From: Candidatus Obscuribacterales bacterium
GTDB lineage: Bacteria; Cyanobacteriota; Vampirovibrionia; Obscuribacterales; Obscuribacteraceae
Reading direction: 5' to 3'
Assembly (NCBI GenBank): GCA_019750335.1
Contig: JAIEOQ010000006.1
Location: 496,001-560,000, forward strand
DNA: 64,000 nt
Below the pieces are notes generated by a model, which saw only the letters and a list, made by a program, of their open reading frames with translations, did no database searches and was not told where the DNA came from. Below, piece after piece: positions 46,622-54,997 of the stretch. Position 1 is the stretch's first letter, and each line of letters opens with the position of its first letter. The position numbers and the translations under genes were made by a program.

Positions 46622-48271
46622 CTAACTATTGCTTTGCCCGAAGAGTTCAATCATGGCGTTTGCTGCTTTTGTGCCCTGTTCGATTTGTTCTTGACCGGAC
46701 ATTTCACGATAAAAGTTCGAATTAAAGGCTCGCGTTCTAATTACTACGGGCATGGGGACGGCATAGCCAAGCACTAAAGCTTGTTGTTTCGGATCCAGTT
46801 GAGAGAGGACGGTACGTAAAGTCTGACTGCCGGAGACGCCGGTAAAAACAGCATCGATATCACGATCATCGTTAAGCAGTGCCGTAACGCGCGTACCAAG
46901 CTGGCTTAAGATTTCGGGATCGATGCCGCTTGGTCGTTGATCAACTATAAGTAAAGTTACGAAATATTTGCGCATTTCGCGGGCGATGATACCGAATATG
47001 GTTTGTTTTGCTAGCTGCGGCGAAAGAAATTTGTGCGCTTCCTCAATGACAATCATTAACTTGCGCGGAGCTTGAGTGTTCTCCGGATCGGCTAGATGTT
47101 TCTCGGAAAGACGTACATAATTGGCGTGCAGGCGGCGAGTTATGATGTTGGTGGCCAGCATGTAGGAGAGCATGTTGTTTTGCCGTCCGAACTCAAGAAC
47201 GACATGTTTGCCGGCTTGAATTTGTTGCAATATTTCGCTGACATAATTACGCCCGGGTTCCGGTTTTAAATATGATGTTTTTTGCACTATGGTGTTGAGC
47301 CGTCGTTGCAATGTTTTTATTGCTGTCGGGTGACCTTTGTGAATCTCGGTGAACTCTTCAATCTCTTCGCCGGTCATGGCCAGCAAGTTTGCTATCCAAT
47401 TTGAGCCAAGCTTCTCACGAATAATGTAAGCGTTTTCAAGTGTGACTTCGGTTAAAGAAAGCTCGGCTTTTAAAAGCTCAAGATCTTCAATCTCAATTTG
47501 GTCGTAGCTGATATAAAGTTCGCGAGCGTCAGGTAAACCGCGAGCCCGTGATGATTCACTGTCCAAGCTATAGACCACCACATCATCGGCAAACAACTGT
47601 TTCAACCCTTTGACTCGTGGTTGCGACTTATTTTCAGACATGGCTTGCCAGCCGTATTCATTGTGCATGTCAAAAATCAGCATTGAAGCCAAATCTTTTT
47701 TGATGATCCCGGACAAAAAAATGCGTGTCAAAAAAGATTTGCCGGTGCCTGATTTGCCGAAGATACCGTTGGAACGCTCGATGAATTTGCCTAGGTTTAG
47801 ACAAACCGGTATATCCATATTCAGCGGTTGACCGACATTGAAATGAAAATCGGCAGAGTTGTTTTTGTCTTCTTTGCCGAAGACTAAAGAAAAATCTTCC
47901 TCTGTCGCTTCGAAAACCGGTGAAAAATGGCTGGGAATTGTTTTAACCGGACGCAATTCCTGGTTACCGTTGCTGTTTTCCAGCATAAGCATCGGTTGCA
48001 ACTTTACCGATCCATATGTCGCACCGCCGGCTAGAACATCAAGTAAAAAGTTGTCGCTTTGCGGTGGAAAATTCAAAACTTGGGGGCTGCTTGTCGATAG
48101 GGTTACATCTGTGAGCATGCTGAAGAAGCGATTGGTTCTGCCTTCAATCACGACAAAGCGACCGACCCGCAAATCTTCCACGGAAGATTTTGGATCAAGA
48201 CGCATCTCTAGTCCGGAAGAGAGGGAGCCTTGTGTAATTAAGCCGAGGCAGAGAGCTTTCTTCTTGGACAA
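46622..48271 (-). CDS. herA: HerA-type FtsK/HerA superfamily ATPase
   Basis: 549 residues. A N-terminal HAS-barrel (VGRFVVIEGRTNRFFSMLTD) precedes the ATPase core: Walker A (FGKSGTGKSFLTRIF, near ~175), the LIFDMHNEYGWQ segment, Walker B (LMIVIEEAHKF), and a late arginine-finger region near RVTALLNDDRDID. HerA hexamers translocate DNA and work with nucleases such as NurA or with defence effectors. No NurA is seen; the neighbour is a 90-residue protein. TTG start with GGAGG eight bases before it. Confidence 0.92.
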   Translation of the reverse strand: MSKKKALCLGLITQGSLSSGLEMRLDPKSSVEDLRVGRFVVIEGRTNRFFSMLTDVTLSTSSPQVLNFPPQSDNFLLDVLAGGATYGSVKLQPMLMLENSNGNQELRPVKTIPSHFSPVFEATEEDFSLVFGKEDKNNSADFHFNVGQPLNMDIPVCLNLGKFIERSNGIFGKSGTGKSFLTRIFLSGIIKKDLASMLIFDMHNEYGWQAMSENKSQPRVKGLKQLFADDVVVYSLDSESSRARGLPDARELYISYDQIEIEDLELLKAELSLTEVTLENAYIIREKLGSNWIANLLAMTGEEIEEFTEIHKGHPTAIKTLQRRLNTIVQKTSYLKPEPGRNYVSEILQQIQAGKHVVLEFGRQNNMLSYMLATNIITRRLHANYVRLSEKHLADPENTQAPRKLMIVIEEAHKFLSPQLAKQTIFGIIAREMRKYFVTLLIVDQRPSGIDPEILSQLGTRVTALLNDDRDIDAVFTGVSGSQTLRTVLSQLDPKQQALVLGYAVPMPVVIRTRAFNSNFYREMSGQEQIEQGTKAANAMIELFGQSNS

Positions 48272-48300
48272 AACCGCTGCCTCCGGAGTATCTTTTTTAG

Positions 48301-48573
48301 CTATGCCCCGGCTTCAGTAAAGCCAAGCAGCTTGGCGAAGGCTTTGATTGCCGCTTCGCGATCGCCTGCGGCAAAACGGGTCTCTTTCGCGATTTTTGAT
48401 TCGTCCGTGCCTTCATACTCGGTCAGAGTGTACTCTACCGGCTCTTTAAGGCTCTTTTCCAGCTTTATTAGTTGACCGGCGTCGGTTGTAGCGCCAACCA
48501 AGCCCCAAACATTGTCGATTGCTTTGACAATGTCGTTTATAGTGTGTGGCCATTGCGGACGCATTATTGCCAT
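48301..48573 (-). CDS. Hypothetical 90-residue protein before herA
   Basis: 90 residues, alpha/beta-looking, acidic in the middle (SLKEPVEYTLTEYEGTDE) with a helical C-terminus (DREAAIKAFAKLLGFTEAG). No known domain. It ends 29 bases before herA on the same strand, so it is a candidate operon partner. ATG 48573 or 48564 may be the start. Confidence 0.65.
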   Translation of the reverse strand: MAIMRPQWPHTINDIVKAIDNVWGLVGATTDAGQLIKLEKSLKEPVEYTLTEYEGTDESKIAKETRFAAGDREAAIKAFAKLLGFTEAGA

Positions 48574-48604
48574 GAGGATGACTGTCCGAAGCTCTGTGCC
48601 TAAG

Positions 48605-48612
48605 AAAAAAAA
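48605..48612 (-). terminator. T8 run after tRNA-Leu
   Basis: Eight T residues on the minus strand, two bases past the tRNA-Leu 3' end. No separate hairpin; the tRNA stem itself may act as the terminator stem. Confidence 0.5.
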
Positions 48613-48613
48613 C

Positions 48614-48693
48614 TGTCCGGAGAGGGACTTGAACCCTCACGATTGCTCATACGCCCCTCAAACGTACGCGTCTACCAATTCCGCCATCCGGAC
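48614..48693 (-). tRNA. tRNA-Leu (anticodon GAG)
   Basis: On the minus strand the acceptor pair GTCCGGA/TCCGGAC, a D-arm with GGTAGACGC, the anticodon loop TTGAGGG between TACGT and GCGTA, a class II variable region, and the T-arm GAGGG-TTCAAGT-CCCTC are all visible. The discriminator is A and CCA is not encoded. It reads CUC/CUU codons. Confidence 0.95.
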
Positions 48694-48713
48694 GGGAGGT
48701 GCTAAAGGCATAG

Positions 48714-48742
48714 TTTATGCATGTCGCCGGTTGGACTGTCAA
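48714..48742 (-). promoter_or_regulatory. Sigma-70-type promoter of tRNA-Leu
   Basis: On the minus strand, a consensus TTGACA (48737-48742) is 17 bases before CATAAA (48714-48719). The predicted start lies ~14 bases before the tRNA 5' end. Confidence 0.65.
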
Positions 48743-48991
48743 TACTTACGGCTAAAGAGATCTCGCAAACTTCATAGTAGCTCAAACCCTGAGTAATTCC
48801 TGTTTGCGTTCATCTTGGAATCGTCTTTGGTTTTCGCTTCCCAGATTTGAAGCCGGTCGACAAGCTCGGAGGCTTGTGTGAATCCCTGATTTGCTCACAG
48901 GAACAGGATTTCGGCAAAAATTTTATCTTCAAATTAGCAAAAACTCCTCACTTTGGGCATAATTGCAGTATCCGGTTTGCGAAGGTTTCTA

Positions 48992-49537
48992 ATGATTGAG
49001 ATGCATGTGGCAGGAATAGCAATGGATGGCCGAAATGGGCATCCGATCGTTGTTTTGAACGATCCTTCCCGCCGCCGGGCTCTACCGATTTGGATTGGCA
49101 TGTTCGAAGCGACGGCAATTACCCGAGCCCTGGATAATTACAAGCCAGAACGACCGATGACCCACGATCTGCTTTTGGGCTTGATTCAAGAAACAGGCTA
49201 TAAAGTAAAACATGTAGAGATCAATGAACTGGCTTCCGGAACTTATTTTGCCACTATAGTTTTGAAGTTTGCTGAAGCTCAAGGTGAAGAGGAAGGGCTA
49301 AAGCTGGTGGATGCTCGTCCTTCAGATGCAATCGCTTTGGCTTTGCGAGCTAAAGCTTCAATCTTTGTTGCTCCTCAGGTCTTAGCTGATGGAGCTATTG
49401 CTGCTGATTTGGAACAAGATGAAAAAGAATCGGAAGAATTCAAGCAGTTTATCGAAGGTCTTAAAGCCTCCGATTTTTCTCTGAATAAAGGTGAAGATAT
49501 GACAGTGGAGCCTGAAGATAAAGGCTCAGCTGAATAG
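48992..49537 (+). CDS. Bifunctional nuclease family protein (DUF151)
   Basis: 181 residues. The family signature is clear: GHPIVVLNDPSRRRALPIWIG, then MTHDLLLGLI and VDARPSDAIALALR. Members are reported to have DNase and RNase activity in plants and bacteria; role in this organism unknown. ATG 48992 is chosen (GAAGG six bases upstream); a reading from 48953 would add 13 residues. A TTAGCA-18-CATAAT promoter-like pair lies at 48934-48963. Confidence 0.88.
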   Translation: MIEMHVAGIAMDGRNGHPIVVLNDPSRRRALPIWIGMFEATAITRALDNYKPERPMTHDLLLGLIQETGYKVKHVEINELASGTYFATIVLKFAEAQGEEEGLKLVDARPSDAIALALRAKASIFVAPQVLADGAIAADLEQDEKESEEFKQFIEGLKASDFSLNKGEDMTVEPEDKGSAE

Positions 49538-49885
49538 CTATTTTTTTAAAGCTTGTTTGAGTGCTGTTTCCAGAGTGGCTATTTTTGCCTCTAGCTGTTT
49601 TTCTTTGTCTGATTGGACTTCTTTGAGCAGCTTTTGATCTTGCTTTTGCCAGTCTTTGAGTTTGGCGATATCTTTATCGGCCTTCCCGCTAATGAACATG
49701 TACATGGCTGCTACACCAACTAAAGAGCCGATTATGTAAGAGCCGATTAAAGCGCTTGCTGCACTTGCGCTCGTATTGAAGCTTGCTATTTGCAAATTTA
49801 GCTCAGTTTGATTTCCGGCAAAGCAAACAAACGCCAATACGATTCCCACTATATAAATGATGAAAAAACCAATTTTGCCTGACAT
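49538..49885 (-). CDS. LapA-like (DUF1049) membrane protein
   Basis: 115 residues. Two N-terminal membrane helices (about 5-24 and 40-64: GFFIIYIVGIVLAFVC, then SASALIGSYIIGSLVGV) are followed by a coiled-coil tail (KDWQKQDQKLLKEVQSDKEK). This is the LapA layout; LapA-type proteins take part in control of lipopolysaccharide assembly in other diderms. Function here is inferred. It sits after rluD on the minus strand and converges directly on the nuclease gene. Confidence 0.75.
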   Translation of the reverse strand: MSGKIGFFIIYIVGIVLAFVCFAGNQTELNLQIASFNTSASAASALIGSYIIGSLVGVAAMYMFISGKADKDIAKLKDWQKQDQKLLKEVQSDKEKQLEAKIATLETALKQALKK

Positions 49886-49893
49886 GATTGTCT

Positions 49894-50841
49894 TTATAAA
49901 CTCTCGATTAAGTGCTGGAAGTCTTCCGGCAATGCCGCTTCAAATTCAAGTAGAACCCCGCTTGTCGGGTGTTTGAATGAAAGATAAGTGGCATGCAAAG
50001 CTTGGCCGTTCAAGCCTAACTTTTTACGGGCTGATAAAGTCCCGGTCGATTTGCGATTATAAACTATGTCTCCAACCACCGGACAGTTCAAGCTGGCCAT
50101 ATGAACACGAATTTGGTGCGTGCGTCCCGTTTTCAGGCTGGCTTTGACCAAAGTAAATTTATCCCAGCTTTTTTCCACAGCGAAATGAGTAACGGCGGTG
50201 CGTCCGTCGGCTGTAATGGCCATTTTTGTCCGATCGCTTTTGTGGCGCCCGATTGCTTTGTCTACAACTCCTGAGGAAGCCTGTAATTGTCCTTCCAATA
50301 GAGCTAAATAAACACGTTTTGCTGAACGCTCGCTGATTTGTTTAGACAATTGTTCTTGAGCGTTATCATTTTTTGCCACTACTAAAAGCCCGGAAGTATC
50401 TTTATCCAAGCGATGGACGATACCCGGCCTCAGTGTGCCGGCAATGCCGGATAAGCTCTCTTTGCAATGAGCAAGCAGAGCGTTAACCAGTGTTCCCGAG
50501 GGTACCCCGGCGCCGGGGTGTACGACTAATCCGGCTGGTTTGTTGATTACAAGCAGATCTTGATCTTCAAAAACAATTTCCAAAGCAATCGCTTCAGCTT
50601 GCAAGCTAAGTTCAGTCGGAGCGGGAATGGTTAGGGAAAGCTGCTCGTTTCCGCAAAGCATATAAGATGATTTGGTTGGCTTGCCATTTAATAAAACCAT
50701 GCCGTCTTCAATTAGCTTTTGAACACGAGCGCGGCTGAAGCTATTTAATTGAGCCGCCAGAACCCGTGATAAATACTGATCGAGGCGGCAGGGCTGGCCG
50801 TCATCTAAAGCAACAATCAGTTCAATCAATTCATTTGTCAT
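49894..50841 (-). CDS. rluD: RluD-family pseudouridine synthase
   Basis: 315 residues. An N-terminal S4-like RNA-binding domain (LDQYLSRVLAAQLNSFSRARVQKLIEDG split over residues 15-45) precedes the catalytic domain with the key aspartate in VHRLDKDTSGLLVV. Members modify uridines in 23S rRNA helix 69. ATG 50841 overlaps the lspA stop; a TTG at 50856 is possible. The lspA-rluD pairing is conserved in many bacteria. Confidence 0.92.
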   Translation of the reverse strand: MTNELIELIVALDDGQPCRLDQYLSRVLAAQLNSFSRARVQKLIEDGMVLLNGKPTKSSYMLCGNEQLSLTIPAPTELSLQAEAIALEIVFEDQDLLVINKPAGLVVHPGAGVPSGTLVNALLAHCKESLSGIAGTLRPGIVHRLDKDTSGLLVVAKNDNAQEQLSKQISERSAKRVYLALLEGQLQASSGVVDKAIGRHKSDRTKMAITADGRTAVTHFAVEKSWDKFTLVKASLKTGRTHQIRVHMASLNCPVVGDIVYNRKSTGTLSARKKLGLNGQALHATYLSFKHPTSGVLLEFEAALPEDFQHLIESL

Positions 50842-51319
50842 TGCGGTTTGCGCCAAATAATGCCGAGATGATAATTAGAGCGGCGCCAATATCGATTAAA
50901 GCATCGGCAACATTGAAGACCGGAAAAGAGATAAAGACAAACTCCAAAAAGTCGGTCACTTCTCCATGGCGAATACGGTCAATAATGTTTCCTAATGCTC
51001 CGCCTAAAATAAGGGCCATGCCGATACGCTCCAGATTGCTCGGCGGCTTTGGCGAGCTTTCTTGACGTATGAGCCAAAATAATAAACCGGCGAAGATCAG
51101 GCAAGTGAGCAGTGTGACTAATGAAACGTTGCCTTGGGCCATGCCGAAAGCAACGCCTGAATTTTTAGTTAGAGTAAGCTGCAATATGCCAGATAGTAAG
51201 GGCTGAATCTGGTTATAGCTAAGATGATCGCTTGCCCAAGCTTTGCTGATTAAGTCGGCTAAAAATGCCAGGGCTGTGATAGTCCCGGTTAGAAGCCAGC
51301 CGCGCTTATTGCCGTTCAT
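50831..51319 (-). CDS. lspA: Lipoprotein signal peptidase II
   Basis: 162 residues with four membrane helices. It cleaves the signal of prolipoproteins at the membrane. The two catalytic Asp motifs are present (GGALGNIIDRIRHG and PVFNVADALI), as is the LTKNSGVAFGM segment. It fits the lipoproteins in the window (MsrB, the TPR lipoprotein, cytochrome c). Its ATG overlaps the stop of the upstream NTF2-like gene as ATGA, and it overlaps rluD. Confidence 0.95.
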   Translation of the reverse strand: MNGNKRGWLLTGTITALAFLADLISKAWASDHLSYNQIQPLLSGILQLTLTKNSGVAFGMAQGNVSLVTLLTCLIFAGLLFWLIRQESSPKPPSNLERIGMALILGGALGNIIDRIRHGEVTDFLEFVFISFPVFNVADALIDIGAALIIISALFGANRNDK

Positions 51320-52266
51320 TCGATTTTAGTGTTGTTGCTTTTCGGTTCAGGCTGCGCAGTGCCAGCTTTTGCTGCTTCAGTTTTTGGTTCTTCTTCCATT
51401 ACCGGCACGACGTTCAAGCGGCGAGTGAGAATGGCTACACCCATCAAAGAGTTACGTGAAGCGTTTGTCAGCCCGACTGTGGCCATCAACAACTCATTAC
51501 GATTTTTGGTATTTGCAGTCATCACTCGTTCCAAAAGCGGTCTTTCCGCAGCCGGATCGGTCATGAATTTCCAAACATCCGGTGGCCGTGGTGTTGGATA
51601 TTGTACGGAAGCGTTGGTAATCGAGCCCATAGCTGTTAGACCGGCTGGCAGATCCAGCTCCAGTTTTGCTGAAAATTGTTTGCCGGCTTTTACTTGCTCC
51701 GGAGCAGCAAAAACTGGCTCAAGCTGGCGGGCTAAGCCGAAAGTCACTTTGATTTTTTCATAATCGATACGATCGCCGATAATCTTCCAAGCGCCGCCTT
51801 GTTGTTTTAAGTAAAGCTGCCCTTCCGATTTGGAAACCAACTCACCTTTGGTGCCGAGACCGACCATCTCTTTGGCGGTGGTGCCGGTTGTTGTGTCGCG
51901 TGAATCGATAACACCGAAAGGTCCTTCAACGCGAATCTCTTTGGTTTGTGAGTTGGACTTGGCGTCGGGATATTCTTTCCAGAAATCTTTAGTCAGTTCT
52001 TGGACTGTTTTTTTGTCGAAACCATCGTTATTAAGATAATCGTCAGCGTAGTAACCCATGACGGCATCAATGTTGTGGCTGTTCCAGTCTCGTGAAAGGT
52101 TTTGCAGAAGCGTTTCTATATTCTTCTTTTCCAGCTCGCTTGATTTGATGCTTGGTGCTTCGGTTGCCTCTTCGGCTGCCGATAAAGGTGGTACAACCCA
52201 TCCGGTTGTTAAGAGAAGCAAAAAGCTTGCTGCCAGTGTTTGCGATTTTATTTGAAAAATTTTCAA
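51316..52266 (-). CDS. Secreted NTF2/SnoaL-like domain protein
   Basis: About 316 residues with a signal peptide (QTLAASFLLLLTTGWVVPPLSA). An NTF2-like (DUF4440-type) domain follows at about residues 55-150 (NLSRDWNSHNIDAVMGYYADDYLNN), then an alpha/beta domain rich in Pro and Thr and a disordered tail. The TTG at 52266 is chosen (GGAG eight bases before); a TTG at 52290 lies in the mdh terminator. It is translationally coupled to lspA. Substrate unknown. Confidence 0.7.
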   Translation of the reverse strand: MKIFQIKSQTLAASFLLLLTTGWVVPPLSAAEEATEAPSIKSSELEKKNIETLLQNLSRDWNSHNIDAVMGYYADDYLNNDGFDKKTVQELTKDFWKEYPDAKSNSQTKEIRVEGPFGVIDSRDTTTGTTAKEMVGLGTKGELVSKSEGQLYLKQQGGAWKIIGDRIDYEKIKVTFGLARQLEPVFAAPEQVKAGKQFSAKLELDLPAGLTAMGSITNASVQYPTPRPPDVWKFMTDPAAERPLLERVMTANTKNRNELLMATVGLTNASRNSLMGVAILTRRLNVVPVMEEEPKTEAAKAGTAQPEPKSNNTKIE

Positions 52267-52291
52267 CAGATTGTCTCCACTACCTTTCAAA

Positions 52292-52314
52292 AGGGGCAGC
52301 GCTTGGCTGCCCCT
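52292..52314 (-). terminator. Intrinsic terminator after mdh
   Basis: A nine-base perfect stem (AGGGGCAGC, 52292-52300, with 52306-52314), five-base loop, and a T-run on the minus strand, 12 bases past the mdh stop. Confidence 0.85.
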
Positions 52315-52325
52315 CCTTCTTATTT

Positions 52326-53264
52326 TTATACAGCTACCAGCAGATTATTCATGGCGTCAATTTGTTCGCGAATGGAGTCGGCTGATTTTTTCAAAGCATC
52401 TTGATCTTCTTTATCCAGCTTTAATTCAACGATACGTTTTACGCCGCTACGTCCGATTACAGTAGGTAGACCGACATAAACATCTTTCAGTCCATATTGG
52501 CCGTTGGCAAGAACGGCGCAGGGCAGAAGCCGATTTTGATCTTTGAGAATGGCTTCAACCATTTGTACGACTGAAGTTCCCGGTGCGTAGAAAGCGCTGC
52601 CGGACTTGAGTAAGCTGACGATTTCAGCGCCACCTTCACGAGTCCGTTTGCAGAGAGCTTCCACTCTGTCTTTTGGCATCAATTCAGTAATCGGAATGCC
52701 GTTTACTGTTGAATAACGCGGTACTGGTACCATCAAGTCGCCGTGTCCGCCTAAAACCATGGCGCGGACGTCTTGAACCGACATGTTCAATTCCATGCCG
52801 ATGAAAGTTTGAAAACGTGCGCTGTCCAAAACACCAGCCATGCCGATTACTCGTTCTGCCGGCAATTTGGTTGTTTGCCAGGTTAAATAAGTCATGACGT
52901 CAAGAGGATTTGTTACAACGATAAATATGGCGTCAGGGGAATTTTTTAAAGCTTCGCGAGCCACACCTTGAACGATTCCGGCATTAGTTTTGAGTAAGTC
53001 GTCGCGGCTCATTCCCGGTTTGCGGGCGATACCGGCGGTGATTACTACAACGTCGGAACCTTTGGTGTCGGCATAGTTGTTAGTACCGAAAATTTTGCGA
53101 TCGTGACCGTGAACCGGAGCAGCTTCCATTAAATCGAGACTTTTGCCTTGGGGCATGCCGTCGATGATATCGATAAGAACGACATCGGCTACATCCTTTT
53201 CTGCTACATATTGAGCCACTGTGGCGCCGACATTTCCGGAGCCTACAACTGTAACTTTGCTCAC
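52326..53264 (-). CDS. mdh: Malate dehydrogenase
   Basis: 312 residues of the LDH-like (tetrameric) MDH type. NAD-linked interconversion of malate and oxaloacetate. The Rossmann VGSGNVGATVA, the substrate arginines and loop (GIARKPGMSRDDLL), TNPLDVMTYL and the catalytic histidine in VLGGHGDLMVP are present. The arginine in the active-site loop points to malate rather than lactate. Single gene with its own terminator. Confidence 0.96.
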   Translation of the reverse strand: MSKVTVVGSGNVGATVAQYVAEKDVADVVLIDIIDGMPQGKSLDLMEAAPVHGHDRKIFGTNNYADTKGSDVVVITAGIARKPGMSRDDLLKTNAGIVQGVAREALKNSPDAIFIVVTNPLDVMTYLTWQTTKLPAERVIGMAGVLDSARFQTFIGMELNMSVQDVRAMVLGGHGDLMVPVPRYSTVNGIPITELMPKDRVEALCKRTREGGAEIVSLLKSGSAFYAPGTSVVQMVEAILKDQNRLLPCAVLANGQYGLKDVYVGLPTVIGRSGVKRIVELKLDKEDQDALKKSADSIREQIDAMNNLLVAV

Positions 53265-53455
53265 GTCACTCCTCCTCTGCCAAAATCCTGACTAATTTCG
53301 AACATGTCGCCGGAAAGCGCAGTCCATAGCCTTTATTCTGGCAAAGACTAACATATTGACGTGATTTTTGCTGGAACCGGTATCAAACCTTGACGTCTAT
53401 CGGTTGAAGTAGGGAAATAATGGGTACCTTCTAACATAGTTAGGGCGGGACCGTA

Positions 53456-54094
53456 ATGAATCAAAAATCGCAAAATTCAACCGGCACAATTTTAGCTACT
53501 TTGGTGGCTGCATCTTTGGTTCTGTTTTCCGGGCAACATGTTTCGGCGGCAGCTCAAGATGTATATAAATCGGCAGAGCCTAAGTTGGATGCTCCGCCGG
53601 AGCGTAAAGAAGCGCCGAAGGCTAAAGCGCCCCTCGTTGGGAATATTCAACACACCGAAAAAAATCTTTTACAGCGCGGCAAGTTGATGTTCGGTGGCAA
53701 AAAAGATTTGCCACCCGTAGCCCCATCTTATCGGGCTCATGTCAACGAAAATTCTCAAGCGCTTAAATCGCAGCTTGAGTCTTCAATAGGGATTATCGGT
53801 GTCAAATTTGTTGCTGTTGCTGGGCGAGCGCCGGTAATCAACGAAATTTTTCCGGGAACGCCGGCTGAACAAGTAGGATTGCGTCTTTATGACACTATTG
53901 TTGCTGTTGATGGCATTCCGACTGCTGGTTTAACCAAAGATGAGGTGTTCGACATGATTGTCGGTACGCCGGGTACTTCGGTCACTCTCACTATTATGCG
54001 CAACGGTGACTATCAAGCCATGAAGTGTATGCGGATGGATATTAACCAGCTGATTGACGCTCGAGTACGGCGCGATTATCTAATGCACATGTAG
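53456..54094 (+). CDS. Secreted PDZ-domain protein
   Basis: 212 residues with a signal peptide (LATLVAASLVLFSGQHVSA), a ~60-residue linker rich in Ala/Pro/Lys, and one PDZ domain in the C-terminal half (GIIGVKFVAVAG, then IFPGTPAEQVGLRLYDTIVAVDG). No protease domain is attached, so it may be an adaptor for peptide recognition in the envelope. The next gene begins 22 bases on. Confidence 0.85.
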   Translation: MNQKSQNSTGTILATLVAASLVLFSGQHVSAAAQDVYKSAEPKLDAPPERKEAPKAKAPLVGNIQHTEKNLLQRGKLMFGGKKDLPPVAPSYRAHVNENSQALKSQLESSIGIIGVKFVAVAGRAPVINEIFPGTPAEQVGLRLYDTIVAVDGIPTAGLTKDEVFDMIVGTPGTSVTLTIMRNGDYQAMKCMRMDINQLIDARVRRDYLMHM

Positions 54095-54116
54095 TCAGTA
54101 TGCTAAACTGGCTGCC

Positions 54117-54986
54117 ATGCAGCTTTGTTTTGATGCCACCAGATTCGGTTACGGTTTGCAAGAAGCAGTCGCTATGGCTGCTGAAAAGGGATTGGCAGCC
54201 ATTGAGTATGCTTTTGAACCTTTTGACGTATCAAGCAAAGAGTCGACACAGTTAAATGAGCATGAAAAGCAGCATTTAGCTGAGGTCACTCAATTAGCAG
54301 CTGAGAAAAATGTGAATATTGCGGCGCTTAAGCTTAACTATTCGCTCAACACAACAGACAAAGCCTCACTCAAATATTTTCGCTTGATGGCAGCCAAGCT
54401 TGGGCGTTTGGCTGAAGCTGTTTCCTGCCCGCGAATAATTTGCTATTTAGAGCGTGATCAAGAAGAAGGCTGGGTGGCAAGAACTGAATCTGCTTTGTCC
54501 GCTGTGCTTAAAGATTTGAAAAAAATCCAACTTGTTGTCAGTTTATCCACACCACCGTGTTGGCGAGGGCGTTCGCTTAAATACTGGCGCCCAAGCGATC
54601 CGCAAGAATGGCGCGATTTACTTGCGGCAATGCCAGAAATCTCTTTGAGTTTTTCGCCGGCAGATTGTTTGTGGCAAGGCATTGATTATTTGCGTTTACT
54701 GCCGGGCATTGTTAAAGCGCTCGAGCATATAGAAGTGCAGGATGTGGAAATAAATCGCGACATGCTAGCAGACAGCGGTATGTTTGGACCATTATGGTGG
54801 CGCTATCGGCTTGCCGGCAAAGGCCAGGTTGATTGGCGTCAGTTGATCGAAGCTTTGAAGCTTTACGAATTTCAAGGTAATTTTTCAATTCAACTTGATG
54901 ATGAGTTTGTGGTTGGTGCCGAATCTTCTTTAAGCGATGCTTTAGACTCGAGCTTGAAGCTTCTGGCTCCTTTGTTAAAGTACTGA
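54117..54986 (+). CDS. TIM-barrel sugar isomerase/epimerase-like protein
   Basis: 289 residues. The order of strands (CFDATRFGYGLQEAVAMAAEKGL, then AALKLNYSLNT, IICYLERDQEEGW and ISLSFSPADCLW) fits the AP-endonuclease-2/xylose isomerase-like barrel. A metal-binding set is less clear than usual (Asp at IDYLR, Glu at EVQDVE and LDDEFV), so activity is uncertain. It precedes the alpha-mannosidase gene by 11 bases, hinting at a sugar pathway. Confidence 0.65.
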   Translation: MQLCFDATRFGYGLQEAVAMAAEKGLAAIEYAFEPFDVSSKESTQLNEHEKQHLAEVTQLAAEKNVNIAALKLNYSLNTTDKASLKYFRLMAAKLGRLAEAVSCPRIICYLERDQEEGWVARTESALSAVLKDLKKIQLVVSLSTPPCWRGRSLKYWRPSDPQEWRDLLAAMPEISLSFSPADCLWQGIDYLRLLPGIVKALEHIEVQDVEINRDMLADSGMFGPLWWRYRLAGKGQVDWRQLIEALKLYEFQGNFSIQLDDEFVVGAESSLSDALDSSLKLLAPLLKY

Positions 54987-54997
54987 TTCTGGGGTGC

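Noticed and set aside
48953..48991. N-terminal extension of the bifunctional nuclease
   Set aside because: The ATG at 48992 has a ribosome binding site and matches the family start; the upstream residues do not.
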